Made by a program: the position numbers and the translations under genes
From: Neoscytalidium dimidiatum
Lineage: Eukaryota > Ascomycota > Dothideomycetes > Botryosphaeriales > Botryosphaeriaceae
Assembly: GCA_037367355.1 (NCBI GenBank)
Contig: CM074696.1
Location: 434,001-498,000, forward strand
Length of the DNA stretch: 64,000 nucleotides
Reading direction: 5' to 3'
Shown: in pieces, positions 1 to 13,100 of the stretch
Layout: each line of letters begins with the position of its first letter
Numbering within the stretch: position 1 is the first letter of the stretch
The notes under the pieces: generated by a model
What the model saw: only the letters and a program-made list of their open reading frames with translations
Database searches by the model: none
What the model was told of the DNA's origin: nothing

Positions 1-3000
1 TTCTGAAAACGATGCCAAGGCCTGGTTGGACGACATTGCAAACAAGTACGCTGCCACCGCAGGCATCAGCCTGTCTGCACCCTCCGCCGGCGCCGATGCT
101 GGGGCCGCGGCTGGCGGCATGATGATGGACCCTGCCGCTATCGACGCTCTCACCAAGGACCAGAGGGCGCTCTTCAAGCAGCAACTCGAGCTCTTCGCCC
201 GCTACCTGAAGATGGACCTCCGCTCCGGCGACAAGGCTTTCGTTGGTTCCCAGGAAACCAACAAGGCTCTCCAGGCCCAGTTGGATTTGTGGAACACTGA
301 GCATGGTGAATTCTACGCTGCTGGAATTGAGCCTCAGTTCACCCCTCTGAAGGCCCGTGTCTACGATTCCTCGTGGAACTGGGCCCGTCAGGATGCCCTT
401 ACAATGTACTACGACATCATCTTCGGCCGCCTCAAGGCTGTCGACCGTGAAATCGTCAGCCAGTGCATCAACATCATGAACCGCTCGAACCCGACTCTCC
501 TCGAGTTCATGCAGTACCACATCGACCACTGCCCGACTGAACGCGGCGAGACCTACGAGCTCGCCAAGGAGCTCGGCCAGCAGCTGATTGAGAACTGCAA
601 GGACGTCCTCAACGCCGCTCCCGTCTACAAGGATGTCGCCATGCCCACCGCTCCTTCGCTCAACATTGATGCACGGGGCAACATGAACTACGCCGAAGTG
701 CCTAGGCCCAGTGTTCGTAAGCTTGAGCACTATGTCAAGGAGATGGCTGAGGGCGGCAAGCTTTCCGAATATGGCAACCGCACTAAGGTCCAGAACGATC
801 TCCAGAGGATTTACAAGCTCATCCGCCAGCAGCACAAGCTGTCCAAGTCTTCTCAGCTGCAGATCAAGAGCCTTTACAGCGACGTTATCCGGTCTCTGTC
901 CATGAACGAGGGCCAGATCATTCCCTCTGAGAATGGCAAGTCCGCCAACGGCCGCCGCAAGGGTCGCAACGGACGTATCAACGGCACCAACAAGCAGGGC
1001 AAGGTCGAGACCATTCCTTTCTTGCACCTAAAGCGAAAGGATGAGCACGGCTGGGAGTACAGCAAGAAGCTTACCGGCGTCTACCTCGACTGCCTGGAAC
1101 GTGGTGCCCGCGATGGTGTCACCTTCCAGGGCAAGAACGTTCTGATGACTGGTGCTGGCGCTGGCTCTATCGGTGCTGAGGTTCTTCAGGGATTGATTGC
1201 TGGTGGCGCGAAGGTGGTCGTCACCACCAGCCGCTTCTCTCGCGAGGTCAACGAGTACTACCAGTCCATCTACTCCCGCTATGGCGCTCGTGGATCCCAG
1301 CTCATTGTTGTTCCCTTTAACCAGGGCAGCAAGCAGGACGTTGAGGCCCTTGTGAACTACATTTACGACGCCAAGAACGGTCTTGGCTGGGACCTTGACT
1401 ACGTCGTTCCCTTCGCCGCCATTTCTGAGAACGGGCGTGAGATCGACACTATCGATTCCAAGTCTGAGCTCGCTCACCGCATCATGTTGACCAACCTCCT
1501 CCGCCTCCTGGGTTGTGTCAAGCAACAGAAGCAGGCAAACAGCTACGAGACCCGCCCTGCTCAGGTCATCCTTCCCCTCTCCCCTAACCACGGCACTTTC
1601 GGTAACGATGGTCTGTACTCCGAGTCCAAGATCGCGCTCGAGACTCTGTTCAACAGGTGGCACTCTGAGAGCTGGGGCAACTACCTCACCATCTGTGGTG
1701 CTGTCATCGGCTGGACCCGTGGTACCGGTCTCATGGCGGGCAACAACATCGTTGCTGAGGGTATTGAGAAGTATGGTGTCCGCACCTTCTCCCAGCAGGA
1801 GATGGCCTTCAACCTTCTCGGTCTCATGGCGCCGTCGATTGTCAACCTCTGCCAGATTGAGCCTGTCTGGGCCGATCTCAACGGTGGCTTCCAGTACCTG
1901 CCTAACCTCAAGGACCTCATGACCGACCTCCGCAAGGAGCTGACTGAGACTAGCGAAATCCGCAAGGCAGTCACCAAGGAGACTTCTGCCGAGAACAAGA
2001 TCGTTAACGGCGAGAAGAGCGAGGCCTTGTACAAGAAGGTCACTGTCCAGCCCCGTGCCAACCTGAAGTTTGACTTCCCCAAAGTCCCCGACTGGGAGAC
2101 TGAAGTCAAGCCTCTCAACGAGTCCCTCAAGGGTATGGTTGACCTTGAGAAGGTCGTCGTCGTCACCGGTTTTGCCGAGGTTGGTCCCTGGGGTAACGCT
2201 CGCACTCGTTGGGAGATGGAAGCCTACGGCGAGTTCTCTCTCGAGGGCTGCGTTGAGATGGCCTGGATCATGGGCCTTATCAAGAACCACAATGGACCTC
2301 TGAAGGGCAAGAGCTACTCCGGCTGGGTTGATGCCAAGTCTGGCGAGCCCGTCGATGATAAGGACATCAAGGCCAAGTATGAGAAGTTTATACTGGAGCA
2401 CTCCGGTATCCGTCTCATCGAGCCTGAGCTCTTCGGCGGATATGACCCGAACAAGAAGCAGCTCCTCCAGGAGGTGCAGATCGAGGAGGACCTTGAGCCT
2501 TTCGAGGCTTCGAAGGAGACTGCCGAGGAGTTCAAGCGAGAGCACGGCGACAAGGTTGAGATCTTTGAGATCCCTGATTCCGGCGACTACACCGTCCGCT
2601 TGAAGAAGGGTGCAACTCTTCTCATCCCCAAGGCCCTTCGTTTCGATCGCCTCGTCGCCGGTCAGGTCCCTACTGGATGGGATGCCCGCAGGTACGGTGT
2701 GCCAGAAGACATCATCGAGCAGGTTGACACAGTCACCCTGTTCGTCCTGGTCTCCGTTGCGGAGGCTCTCCTTTCGGCCGGTATTACCGACCCGTACGAG
2801 TTCTACAAGTACGTCCACATCTCCGAGGTCGGCAACTGTACTGGCTCCGGCATCGGTGGCTCTGGCGCTCTGAGGGGCATGTACAAGGACCGCTACCTTG
2901 ACAAGCCGCTCCAGAAGGATATCCTTCAGGAGTCCTTCATCAACACCATGAGTGCCTGGGTCAACATGTTGCTTCTGTCCTCCACCGGACCCATCAAATC

Positions 3001-4821
3001 TCCTTCCGGTGCTTGCGCTACCGCTGTGGAGTCCGTCGATATCGGTTATGAGACCATTCTCGAGGGCAAGGCCAGAGTCTGTCTTGTCGGTGGTTTCGAT
3101 GACTTCCAGGAGGAGGGCTCTTACGAGTTCGCCAACATGAAGGCTACTAGCAATGCCGAAGATGAGTTCGCCCACGGTCGCACTCCCAAGGAAATGTCTC
3201 GTCCCACCACCACTACCCGTAATGGTTTCATGGAATCCCAGGGTTGCGGTATCCAAGTCATCATGGACGCTCGTCTGGCCTTGGACATGGGTGTTCCGAT
3301 CTACGGTATTCTTGGCTTCACTGCTACTGCTACTGACAAGATTGGCCGCTCTGTTCCCGCTCCTGGCCAGGGTGTTCTCACAACCGCCCGCGAGGAAGTG
3401 TCCAAGTTCCCGTCTCCTCTGCTGGACATCAAGTACAGGAGGCGCCAGCTGGATCTCCGCCGCCGTCAGATCAAGCAGTGGCAGGAGTCCGAGCTCCTGT
3501 ACCTGCAGGACGAGGTTGCTGCCATGAAGTCTCAGGATCCCAACTTCAGCGAGTCCGAGTACATGGCTGACCGTGTTGCCCATATCGAGCGTGAGGCCAA
3601 GCGTCAGGAGAAGGCTGCCCTGTTCAGCCTGGGCAACAACTTCTGGAAGCAGGACCCTAGGATCGCTCCTCTGCGTGGTGCTCTTGCCACCTGGGGCCTA
3701 ACTATTGACGACCTGGACGTTGCTTCTTGCCACGGTACCTCCACTGTCGCCAACGACAAGAACGAGTCCGATGTGCTCTGCCAGCAGATGAAGCACTTGG
3801 GCCGCAAGAAGGGCAATGCTATCTTGGGTATCTTCCAGAAGTACCTCACCGGTCACCCCAAGGGTGCCGCCGGTGCCTGGATGATGAACGGCGCTCTGCA
3901 GGTCCTTAACACTGGTCTTGTGCCCGGTAACCGCAATGCCGACAATGTCGACAAGGCTCTCGAGAAGTTCGACTACATGGTGTACCCCAGCCGCTCCATC
4001 CAGACCGATGGTGTCAAGGCCGTCTCCGTCACCTCGTTCGGTTTCGGTCAGAAGGGTGCTCAGGCCGTCGCCATCCATCCCAAGTACCTCTTCGCTACCC
4101 TTGACCACTCGGAGTACGTCACGTATAAGGCTCGTGTCGAGTCTCGCCAGAAGAAGGCCTACCGCTACTTCCACGACGGTCTCCTTAACAACACCATGTT
4201 CCGTGCCAAGAGCAAGGGACCTTACGAGGAGGCCCAGCAGAGTGAGGTCTTCCTCAACCCCTCTGCCCGCGTCGACGTGGACAAGAAGACGTCCAACTGG
4301 GCGTATCCCGCCAGGATCCCGGCTCAGAGCCCGGCGGAGAAGGCAAGGAAGGAGCAGACGCGCCAGACGGTCGAGTCTCTCGCCAAGGCCACCGCCAGCG
4401 AGAACTCCAAGGTCGGCGTGGATGTCGAGAACGTTGCTGCCATCCCCATCGACAGCGACACGTTCCTCGAGCGCAACTTCACCGACAAGGAACAAGCCTA
4501 CTGCAAGGCTGCGCCTAACCCGCAAGCCAGCTTTGCCGGCCGTTGGTCTGCGAAGGAGGCTGTTTTCAAGTCGCTTGGTGTTGCTGGTAAGGGTGCTGGT
4601 GCGCCACTGAAGGATATTGAGATCCTGAACGATGAGAAGGGCGCGCCTGTTGTCATTGTAAGTTGAACATTCCGAGAGTCTGTTACACCAAGTGCTAATA
4701 AATATCGTAGCTCCACGGTGATGCTGAGGCTGCAGCTAAGCAGGCTGGTGTGAAATCGGTCAATGTGAGCATCAGCCACAGTGACGACCAGGCTATCGCC
4801 ATTGCCGTCTCAGCTTTGTAA
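1..4821 (+). CDS. fas2: Fatty acid synthase subunit alpha, 3' part (partial)
   Basis: This is the C-terminal part of the fungal type I fatty acid synthase alpha chain, which elongates malonyl/acetyl units in the cytosolic alpha6beta6 complex. The frame is open from base 2, so the gene starts outside the window. Exons are 2-4657 and 4711-4821; a 53 nt intron (GTAAGT, branch GCTAATA, TAG) removes an in-frame stop and adds the conserved end. Domains in order: post-ACP helical region; ketoreductase with the Gly-rich [11 protein letters not shown] motif near fragment residue 383; ketosynthase with active-site Cys about 1005 (GACATAV), His about 1244 (HGTST) and His about 1285 ([10 protein letters not shown]); C-terminal phosphopantetheinyl transferase ([16 protein letters not shown]), completed by HGDA and VSISHSD in the last exon. 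The presence of the PPT domain and unbroken conservation fit the primary-metabolism enzyme. Confidence 0.97.
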
Positions 4822-7126
4822 AAGATAGACTGAGAATGGAAAGAAAAATCAAAAGGAAGGTAAAAAAAAAGGGACCACAGGCGGTCACCGGATTTTGGCA
4901 TGGGATTTCTACTTTTCTTTTCTGGTCTGATTGAAGCGTAGAACTAAGACTTCTTATTGTCAAGACCATGGGCTTCATGTTTCTTTTTCCTTTTCTAGAG
5001 ATTCACCGGCTGTACTTTGGAGAGGCGTTTTTGTTTTGCATGGTTCACGCTTATGTTTAATGCGGACAGGACTGGAATGGACTGGACTGGATCATGCGTG
5101 TGTGGCTACGAAGCGGACTCGTCTTCCAGAGGGCAGGAGGACGGGTCTCGCGGTATGTAGAATTGAGATGATATAACAACAGATGCGTGCGCATGTGGTT
5201 AATGTGATTGATGTGATTGGCGTTGAAGAGTAAGGCGAGTGTCTGAGTTCAAGTCGCTGGAGCATGAAATTGACGTCCACGCCCGAACTACTTACACAAG
5301 TGCCTGACCGTAGTGCTGTTTTTAAATCCGATGTCACAACAGTACAATGGGCGAGTTGAAAGAGTTGCATGCAGGTCTTCCAATCGTCCCAGGGCATCTT
5401 GGCTCATATAAAATACAAAAAGAAAAAAAAAAAAGAAAAGTGCTCCACTTAGTTGTTAGAGCCTAGATCCTCATAAGAGAACAAGCATCGGAACTACACA
5501 GCTGAGAATGTTTCGGAGCTAAATAAAACACCAAATGAGCACGCATTCATACCTCAACATGGCTAGCTTACGCTGGGATGGGTTTGCTTGGCAGACGTGG
5601 CAAATGTTTCCTACTTGTTGGGGCGAAGCATCTAAAGCCGACAGCGGGCTCGAGTGAAGAGGGCAGGGAGATCGCTTTGCCTATCAAGGGAAAGCTTAGC
5701 GCCGCACGATGCGCGTAAAGTTTCAACCCGTTCTCCCGTCTCTCCACTCATGCATGGCCAACGCACGTACAGCCCCAGAGATCGGACTCGGACAGATAGC
5801 CGGAGCACACAGACCTTGCTCTCGAGATCTCGTCAAGACGCACAGCCGGTACCCAAGCAGCAAGCAGCAAGCAGCAAGCACCCTGGGTGCCAGGCCCTCA
5901 GGGGGGCAAGCACACCCGGACGATGCGCAAAAAGTACTTGCCGATCTGCACATCACGACAAGCTAACTTGGACCTCCCGTGAGGCACTGCATGCGCACAA
6001 CACCCGCAACAGCTGCCGAAACTCGCATTTTCAGCACTCTACGCTCGTTTGACCGACCTGGCAACCGCCGGCGACGCCGTTGACTGCAACTTGATGCCGA
6101 CACTTGGCCGCTGGGTGGCCCTACGGCTGCCATCTCAGCTGTCAACCACCCACCACGCCACCCACACACATTCTCGTTACTCGGTCATCGTCCGACTCAT
6201 CCACGGCAAGTATGCCCGCCACTCCCGCCTCGACACACGTAGCCGGCGCCGTCCACGCAATAAGTCCACGTCGGATCACGCATCCAATGATCATCCCGGA
6301 TGCGCAACCCCGGTGTGTACCTGCCGAGCCTGCCGGACGCCAACCGCGGACGCCGGACTCGACTAGCTCAAGCCGTAGTTGCTGCCATACCGGGCATCGT
6401 GGCTGATCCGAGATCGTTTCCGCAAGGCATCCCATGTTCGTCCGTGGCTGCACTTCTGTCGAGCACTTTTCTGCTTTCCCCCCCTCCTCTCCTGCCGTCC
6501 CACGGGCCTTCCCCGGAACTTCTTTGCCCGCTTTGTTTCGTCGGCCGGAATGTGACTCTTGCTCTTTACCCGACGCCACCGCATGAGCGGAGCCTTCTGC
6601 TAGCCAGGAACAATTTTTATTCCAGGAACCTGACTGGCGTGTTGTGGATCTTGGTGGAGAACTAATGCAGCTGCGGAAACTGCAGGGACTGGCCGTCAGT
6701 CCGACTCGAGCCTGAATAATGCGGGCTCCCTGCTGCATATATGCAACACTCCTTTCCGTGTGCCTCGCGCGCAATTTGCCTCCTGCTGTTTCCTCGATCT
6801 CGTCCTTGGCAGTGCCGTAATTGACATCGAGCCTCTACACAGGATCTGGCTGCTGGTCAGTTGAGGCCTCCTCTTCGATGTCTTCAACCTGATACAATTT
6901 CTCCATCTTCACTGGCTTTCTCAACCGTCAAATCCCTTCCGATTACGGCGAAATCCTGGGTCCCGAATCTCAGGCTCCCATCTATCAGTTCTTCATCCCT
7001 CCACTTGTTTTCTAGGTCTCAGCCTCTTTTCTCTCCAAGAACCCAGCTCCTTTGCACTGCCGTTCCAAAACACCCAACGGTGGGCCTGATTTCGGGCAAC
7101 ACCACGAAAAACCACCACCAAATACC
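4822..7126. other. Intergenic gap: FAS 3' end and promoter of the next gene
   Basis: No gene is recognised in this 2.3 kb. The first few hundred bases should hold the FAS 3' UTR. A short tandem repeat of a 7-base AAGCAGC-like unit lies near 5854-5880. From about 6870 to 7120 the plus strand becomes pyrimidine-rich, as is common just upstream of highly expressed fungal genes, and leads into the ACCATGG start of the gene at 7127. Open frames of 60-210 codons here overlap on both strands, lack any family motif and look like GC-rich chance frames. Confidence 0.5.
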
Positions 7127-8697
7127 ATGGTGACTCTTGCGGATTTCCTGGGACCCGAGCTCGCTAGCACGCTCCCGCCTCCCAACTATGTCAATCCTGA
7201 AACGGACGTTCCGGCCGTGCTGGGTGTCGAGATCTCTCTTACAACCCTAATGGTCATCTTCGTCGGCATGCGCTTCTACTCACGACTTTTTGTAAACCGA
7301 TTATTTGGCGCCGACGACGCCATCATGGGAGTGGCAGCCACCACAGCCGTCGCACATACTGTCGTCACCTGCATGGGCACTGAGTACGGCATCGGCTACC
7401 ACATGTGGGATGTGCGGCCAGAGAATATTTCCGAGCGCTTCAAATGGACGTTCACCAGCATCCTACTCTTCCACCCCATTTCCGCACTCACGAAAATCAG
7501 CGTCTGCCTGGGCTACCTGCGCCTCTTCCCCGGCAACGCGAACCTCTGGTTCTGCTGGGGCATGATTGCATACAGCACGCTGTGGGGGATCGCCAGCTTC
7601 TTCGCAATCCTGTTCCAATGCACGTAAGTCGATCTCTGAATCAAACCAGCACGAAGGCGTGACTAACCTGCAGCGCAGCCCCATCAATCTCTTCTGGAAG
7701 CAGCCCTTCAGCATCCAGCGCGACTGCGTCGACGTCCTGACGCTGCTCATCTCCACCGCGGCGCTCAACAGCCTCGGCGACCTGCTCGTCTACCTGTGGC
7801 CGGTCAAGTTCCTGTTCAAGCTGCAGATGCCGCTCAAGCACCGGCTAGGCCTAATCGTGCTCTTCTCCTTCGGCTGCATCGTCTTCGCCGCCAGCGTTTG
7901 CCGCATGGTCTACCTGCCGCCTGCGTTCCGCAGCATCGACATCTTGCGTACGTTTCCGCTAACAAAAACGCTCCATTCCCCTTCCTCCTCTTCTTCGTTC
8001 CTACTGCTAATGCACACGTAAAAAAAAAAATACAGACTCCTCCTCCCACCTCCTCCTCATCGCTTCCGTCGAGGAAACCACCGGCATCATCTGCGGCTGC
8101 CTCCCCTCCGTCAAGTCCTTCCTCTCCCACTTCTTCCCCCGCCTCTTCGGCTCCACCGCGAGCTCCTCGTCCCGCAACCGCCGCGGCACCCACACCTACT
8201 ACGTCCACACCGGCGCCGGCCGCCCCAGCGGCTACGGCGACAGCTCGCACAATCACTCCGTCAAGGTCTTTTCGTTGTCTTCTGCCGCCGGAGGGAGGAG
8301 TCGGAATAAGAGAGGGGTCAAGGGCGGCGTCGTGCGGGAGGAAGAGGAGGATTACGAACTCGAGATGGGGTACGGCGCGGGTGAGATGGATGAGCGGCGA
8401 TTGGTGACGAGGGAGGGCGGGGCGGCTGGCGGGGAGGAGGGTGGTGGCGGTGGTGGGTTCGGCGGGATCGTGTTGACGCAGGAGGTGTCGGTTAAGCGGA
8501 GCGCGTCGAGGGGTGGGAGGGGGCCCGGTGGTGGCGGTTTGGGGGTAGGTAGGGGGTTGGGTGCGGCCGCCGGCGGCGGCGGCGTCAGTGCGATGGGAGA
8601 GGTGGATGCGGGGAGCTCGGTGGGGGATTTGACGACCGTGGGGGATGGGGAGAGTTTCGAAAAGGTGAGTGGGAGTGGAAGTGGGAGGAGTTTGTGA
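7127..8697 (+). CDS. Rhodopsin-domain (PTH11-like) integral membrane protein
   Basis: Predicted seven-helix membrane protein of the fungal rhodopsin/PTH11-like family, whose members are putative receptors; the ligand is unknown. Exons 7127-7623, 7679-7947 and 8036-8697 close in phase and give 475 residues. The start ATG sits in ACCATGG; an upstream in-frame extension lacks an ATG. Family signs are several hydrophobic helices in the first 270 residues, a GADDAIMGVA motif after helix 1, and FQCTPINLFWK followed by a loop, TLLISTAALNSLGDLLVYLWPV and IASVEETTGIICGCLPS. The last 200 residues form a Ser-, Gly- and Glu-rich hydrophilic tail with several glycine runs, presumably cytoplasmic. Introns are 55 and 88 nt. 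A second member of the family lies at the other end of the window (61886-63385). Confidence 0.85.
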
Positions 8698-9155
8698 GTT
8701 GGTGGATGGCTTGCGTTTTCTTGTGGTTATGATACCCCAGGTTATGGTTCTGTTCTGAACTTCGTTTATGGATTTCTCGGTTCGAATGTATGCATATCAA
8801 AGAGATCGATACTTCATATTCATGGCTGAGCATTATAGGTTTGTGAAGTAAGCATTTGCACAGGGAGTTGAAGCAGTTTTTCTTCTTCATCTTTCATATA
8901 CTTATGTTAAGATTACGTTCGGTCAATGATGAAAATCGCTCAAAAGAGAGTATTGATAGGAGAGTACCACCAATTCATGTTGACAGTATCTTCTTTCCGC
9001 TTACCAAATTCAATATCGATACGATCGTACGCTGAGGTGACAGCTATCGACTTCAACTGGCCCTGCATCACAAGCTGTACAGCAACTGCACAGAAAGCCA
9101 ACCCGCGACCCCAACGTCCGCGAAACCCCATCACAAGGACCGAACCAGTAGCCAC
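8698..9155. other. Convergent 3' flanks
   Basis: Gap between the end of the rhodopsin-like gene (plus) and the end of the hydrolase relic (minus). It should contain the 3' UTR and polyadenylation site of the first gene. Nothing else is recognised. Confidence 0.5.
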
Positions 9156-10152
9156 TCACCCAAGCCAAGCACCCACCACAAGCCCGACGCCCTTGATCAG
9201 CCACGCGTGCCCCGAGCCTCAACGGGAACATCCGACCAGATGCCACGCGCGCGTCCGGGTTCCGCGCCCGCATCATCTCGCGCGCGAGAACCGCTCGCTC
9301 TGGCCGTGCGGCGCCACCGTGTCGTCCGGGCCGTGGGATCAGGATCGTCGGCGGCAATGCGCGCCCCGCTCGTCCTCCTCGCCCTCGTCCGGGAAGTAGT
9401 CCAGCATGTGGCCCGCCTGCGTGATCTCGTCGATGATGCCGAAGCGCGGGAGCGTCGGGTTGGAGATTGCGGGCCGGACGGGGGGCGCTCGTCTCGTTTC
9501 TCGGTGGTGGTGGTGGTGGTTCCGAGGGCGGCGAGTGCGCGGATGTCGAGGGAGGCGCATTCGGCGATGGTGGCGCGCACGCCCTCGTGGGCGTGGTCGA
9601 GCGCGAGAATTGCACGCTCAGGTAGCCGCCTGGGTTGAGACTGCGTTAGTGGAGGTGGCGTGTGGATTTTTGCGGGTTTTTACCTGCGCTCTCTCCGACC
9701 GTCAGGATTCGACTGAGGTCCGCTTGCAGCCCGTTGATGGTGGAAGATGCTAAGAGATTGCTCAAACCTGGCGTAAGCCAGGCCCAGAGGTCATCCAGGT
9801 CTTCGAGTATGTCAATGGCGTTTGATTCCGGCAGCTGAGCCGGTAGTTGGGTACGATCACTATGGCACCCATGGTCAAAGCTGATTCGAGAACCCATCGT
9901 GGGAAGAAGCCGGGGTATAGGCTCGAGCCACTGGCCTGTCCGTGAATGTTAATCTCTCAGTAATACGAAATCGGGCAGCGTCAGGATCCGGGGTAAGGCT
10001 ACTGACGAATCCATCTCGTGGAAGCGAATAATGGTGGGACGGACTCCTGCTGTAAGGTTTTGCGGAACCAAAACATCGAGGTTGATAGGCATGTAGTTGA
10101 CAGTTTCGTAGTTGGCCGTTAGGAGCTCGAAAACTTGGTAAATGCTGTGCAT
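9156..10152 (-). pseudogene. Decayed alpha/beta hydrolase (esterase/lipase-like)
   Basis: Relic of an alpha/beta hydrolase fold gene. From ATG 10152 the N-terminal frame reads a typical MHSIYQVFELL start and NLDVLVPQNL, then RFH where the oxyanion HGG is expected, but the glycines are lost in a frameshift. Other pieces lie in other frames: LYPGFFPRWVLESAL plus IVIVPNYRL (frame of 9851); LPESNAIDILEDLDDLWAWL and the nucleophile elbow GESAG (frame of 9687); after an intact intron (donor 9683, acceptor 9630) GGYLSVQ; then HEGVRATIAECASLDIRAL, ISNPTLPRFGIIDEITQAG, HGPDDTVAPHGQSERFS and a C-terminus HAWLIKGVGLVVGAWLG ending at TGA 9156-9158. At least five frame changes are needed, mostly +2 or -1. 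The splice sites and catalytic motifs are still readable, so decay looks recent. A very error-prone assembly is the alternative, but intact neighbours argue against it. Confidence 0.8.
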
Positions 10153-13100
10153 AATGAATGGCAGTTTAGAATGTGGTACGAGATCCACATGGAGAAGCAA
10201 GGGTATCAGCGTATTTATGAGCTCTAGGTTATTTGTACTAAGTTGAGTATTGACGCTCTCCTATAAATACCAAGTCTCTTACTTCCGTCAAATTCGGGAA
10301 ACGCGGCGAGATTTGGCACGCCTGCTTCGCTCGATAAGCTGGGCAAATTCGGCATCTTCTTAGTGGCTTAGCTTGTTTTGTTAGCAAAGAGGGTTTTCAG
10401 CGAAGCCACAAGGACTAGCTAAGCCTTCGCTCTCTTCAGCCTCGAGTGTTGGAGCAAAAACCTCGTATGTACTTGTATTCGTTGTTGGTGTCTGTTCCAT
10501 CTCTGAAGAAAGCGAAGGAGCTAAACTACCCAGCGGCGCTAGGGCCGCGCTAAGCGTACCTGCCATAACACCGAGAAAGTTCGTTAGGTGGAGGCTAGAA
10601 TCTACTAGCCACCGACGTGGTGATTTGGTCTGGCAAGGCTGTATGTAACAGCGCAGCGGTGGATCATTAAAGCTCCTCAATAGTTAGGCACTGCGTGGAA
10701 CATGCTTCAAATACGGTACTCGTAGATTATAGGCTACACTACATATAAACCTGAACTTTGCTAGACCCCAAGTCGAGAAGGCATATTACTTGTAAAAGAG
10801 TGCAGGGCTGTGTTGTAACAAGCATGTGCCGGCAAAGAGGTAGTGGCTGCGCTAATAATGTTGTCTAGTGAAAGGTATACGGGAAATATTCTTCGAGTTG
10901 GAGGGAGAGGAATGAGTGGCAGATTGGCTGACGCTGAAGACTGCAAAAGGTGTATACGAATAATGGTAGAGTGCTGTTGGTCCCTTATTTGGATCGCTTT
11001 CTTGCAACTTGCCTGTAACGCAATTATGGACTTTAAATGGCTAACCTTAAAGCAGAAATATTGTGCCTGTAAGCTTCTTGTACGGTTTTAGTGATCGAAA
11101 TCTTTTTTATGTGTTTTGCTACTATGCTAAACTTTTTGTTTGGTTTGGTGTCTTTATTTGTATTGGTAGCTTTACAAGGGTCAGTACTGTTATATAGGCA
11201 GTGTGTTCATCTATGTTAGAAAATCTAACAAGCATGGTGTCGTCACCATAGGGCTTGTGAGTCACCTAGTTTTTATATGTTCGGTTCCCGGTATAAATAG
11301 TTTTGAATTCTCGAAAAGATCAACAGTTTAGCTTCTACACTTGTAGCCCCCATCCTGTGTGCTTACAAATGACCGAATTCCTAAAGGGAACGACGTCTGA
11401 TAAAGAATTGCTTCTTCTTAGTAGAATGGTGATAGCGTTGTGAGCGATATTGCCAGAACTACTTGCTTTTTCAGTGGTGTTAATCCAAGAGTCGCCGCTG
11501 TGCTGCCGCCTCTCTCAGTGCTTGTCCTATGAGTACGCTCAGAAAAGATCCTTGGTCTACACGGATTACGAAACAGCTCTTATTGAAATGCCCAGCGGAA
11601 CGAAAATCAAAATGAATATTTTCGTGCTTATTTGCTCTCACTGAGGCAGTTTATTGTAGGAGACTCTCCAAAGGATGTTATGAAGGATGTAAGATCCGTT
11701 TCAGGGTTGTTAGAGAAGATATCTTGTTTGTTGAACTCAACGGATTGTCCCCCTGAGGGGCGCATGAGGAGAAGACTGTTTACACAAACCGACACACCGC
11801 ACTAAGCCTCATTTGTACAATATTCCGTGTAAGTCTATTTACCGAACGCTTTCGACTTCAAACATTGTTAACCATGTGCCGTGGTGAACGCATCTATAGA
11901 GACAGGCTGCGGTCAGCTCTGGTTGTCAGAAGAGAAAGCATTTGTTTTCAAAAGACAGGAAAAGATCTCGAAAATACCGCAGGATTCAGACAACCAACGA
12001 GGCAGAAAATTTGAATTCTGGATAAGCAGGTTTCTTTGCTCCTCCACGTCTGATCTGCAGGTAGGATCAGATACCATGTAGCAGCTTCCCGAAGTTTACC
12101 GGATCTGCGCCGATGTCTAATGAGCCTCACAGACCCTTGCCAGATGGCAACAAGGAGATATGTAAAAAATATGGAGACAAAGATTCAGCGCTCCGAACTC
12201 CAGCAGCTCGACATAATTCATAAATCGATTTAAGCGCAATTTTGCAGCCAAGTCTTTTGACCTTGAGCGATATTTAAAGCCAGCGGAAAGACCACCTCTG
12301 CATAATGAAATCCTTGTTGATGAATCCTTCAGCAGGGATATAGCTCGCTTCCGATTCGCTATCAACAGGTCACCACAGGTCCGAGCCTTGTCTTCTACCC
12401 TGCGAAGTTGGCGGATGACCCGGGAGGATTTTGCTGGTATGGAACACCTGCACCGGCTTCAGACAACTCAGGTGGTAACGAACCTGCTGGTTTGTTTGTC
12501 TCTGTACACACTAGTACGGCTTTATGCCCTTGCCATTGCTTCTATTGTTGCAACAGGTCTACTGTTCGATTTCGGCTTCGGTCATAAGCACGATTACACG
12601 ATCACATTTCCCTTCTTTGCTCGCACTTTTCTTTTTCTTTCATTCTCCATAGAGTTCTTGAACAAATCTAAACCAAAGTAAGCGACGACTGTCGTAGTGT
12701 CGATGATCGCCTAGGAAAGAAGCCCATTCTTGACCCGGCCCACCGAAACTTTCGAGAGATGGCGCTCACCTACTCCAGTTGCTTGACAGAAGTGCTTATG
12801 AGAGTGGGCAACATTGTTTCTTCTCTCAATGATTATCTAGAATGGACACCAACACCTGTTTCAGGACTCTCATCACCGCCAAGTAGTTAGCCCAATGGGG
12901 AAATCCGGAAGTGGTTTAGCGTAGCCTGTTCCTCATAAAACGTAGCTCATCGCGTAGGCCCTTAGAAGGAGCAATCCATTGAGTCCAAACAACACCAGCC
13001 GTCGAAGGGCCAGATACATGTCTAGACAGAAAAACCGCGAGATATTTCATACGTGGGAAAAACACTCATTCGCACAAGCTATTTAGATTTAATGAGTGTA

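Noticed and set aside
1028..3583. 851-codon open frame on the minus strand inside the FAS gene
   Set aside because: It is the antisense of a highly biased coding exon. Its translation is Leu/Val/Asp-rich without motifs, while the plus strand carries the complete KR and KS active sites.
1..4821. FAS alpha as a secondary-metabolite (HexA-like) synthase of a cluster in this window
   Set aside because: The fragment is fully conserved with the PPT domain, and no dedicated beta chain or PKS lies nearby. Primary metabolism is the simpler reading, although the beta-subunit gene could lie outside the window.
8760..8800. GGTTCGAATG resembling a tRNA T-loop box
   Set aside because: No matching A box or cloverleaf stems can be drawn around it; no convincing tRNA was found anywhere in the window.
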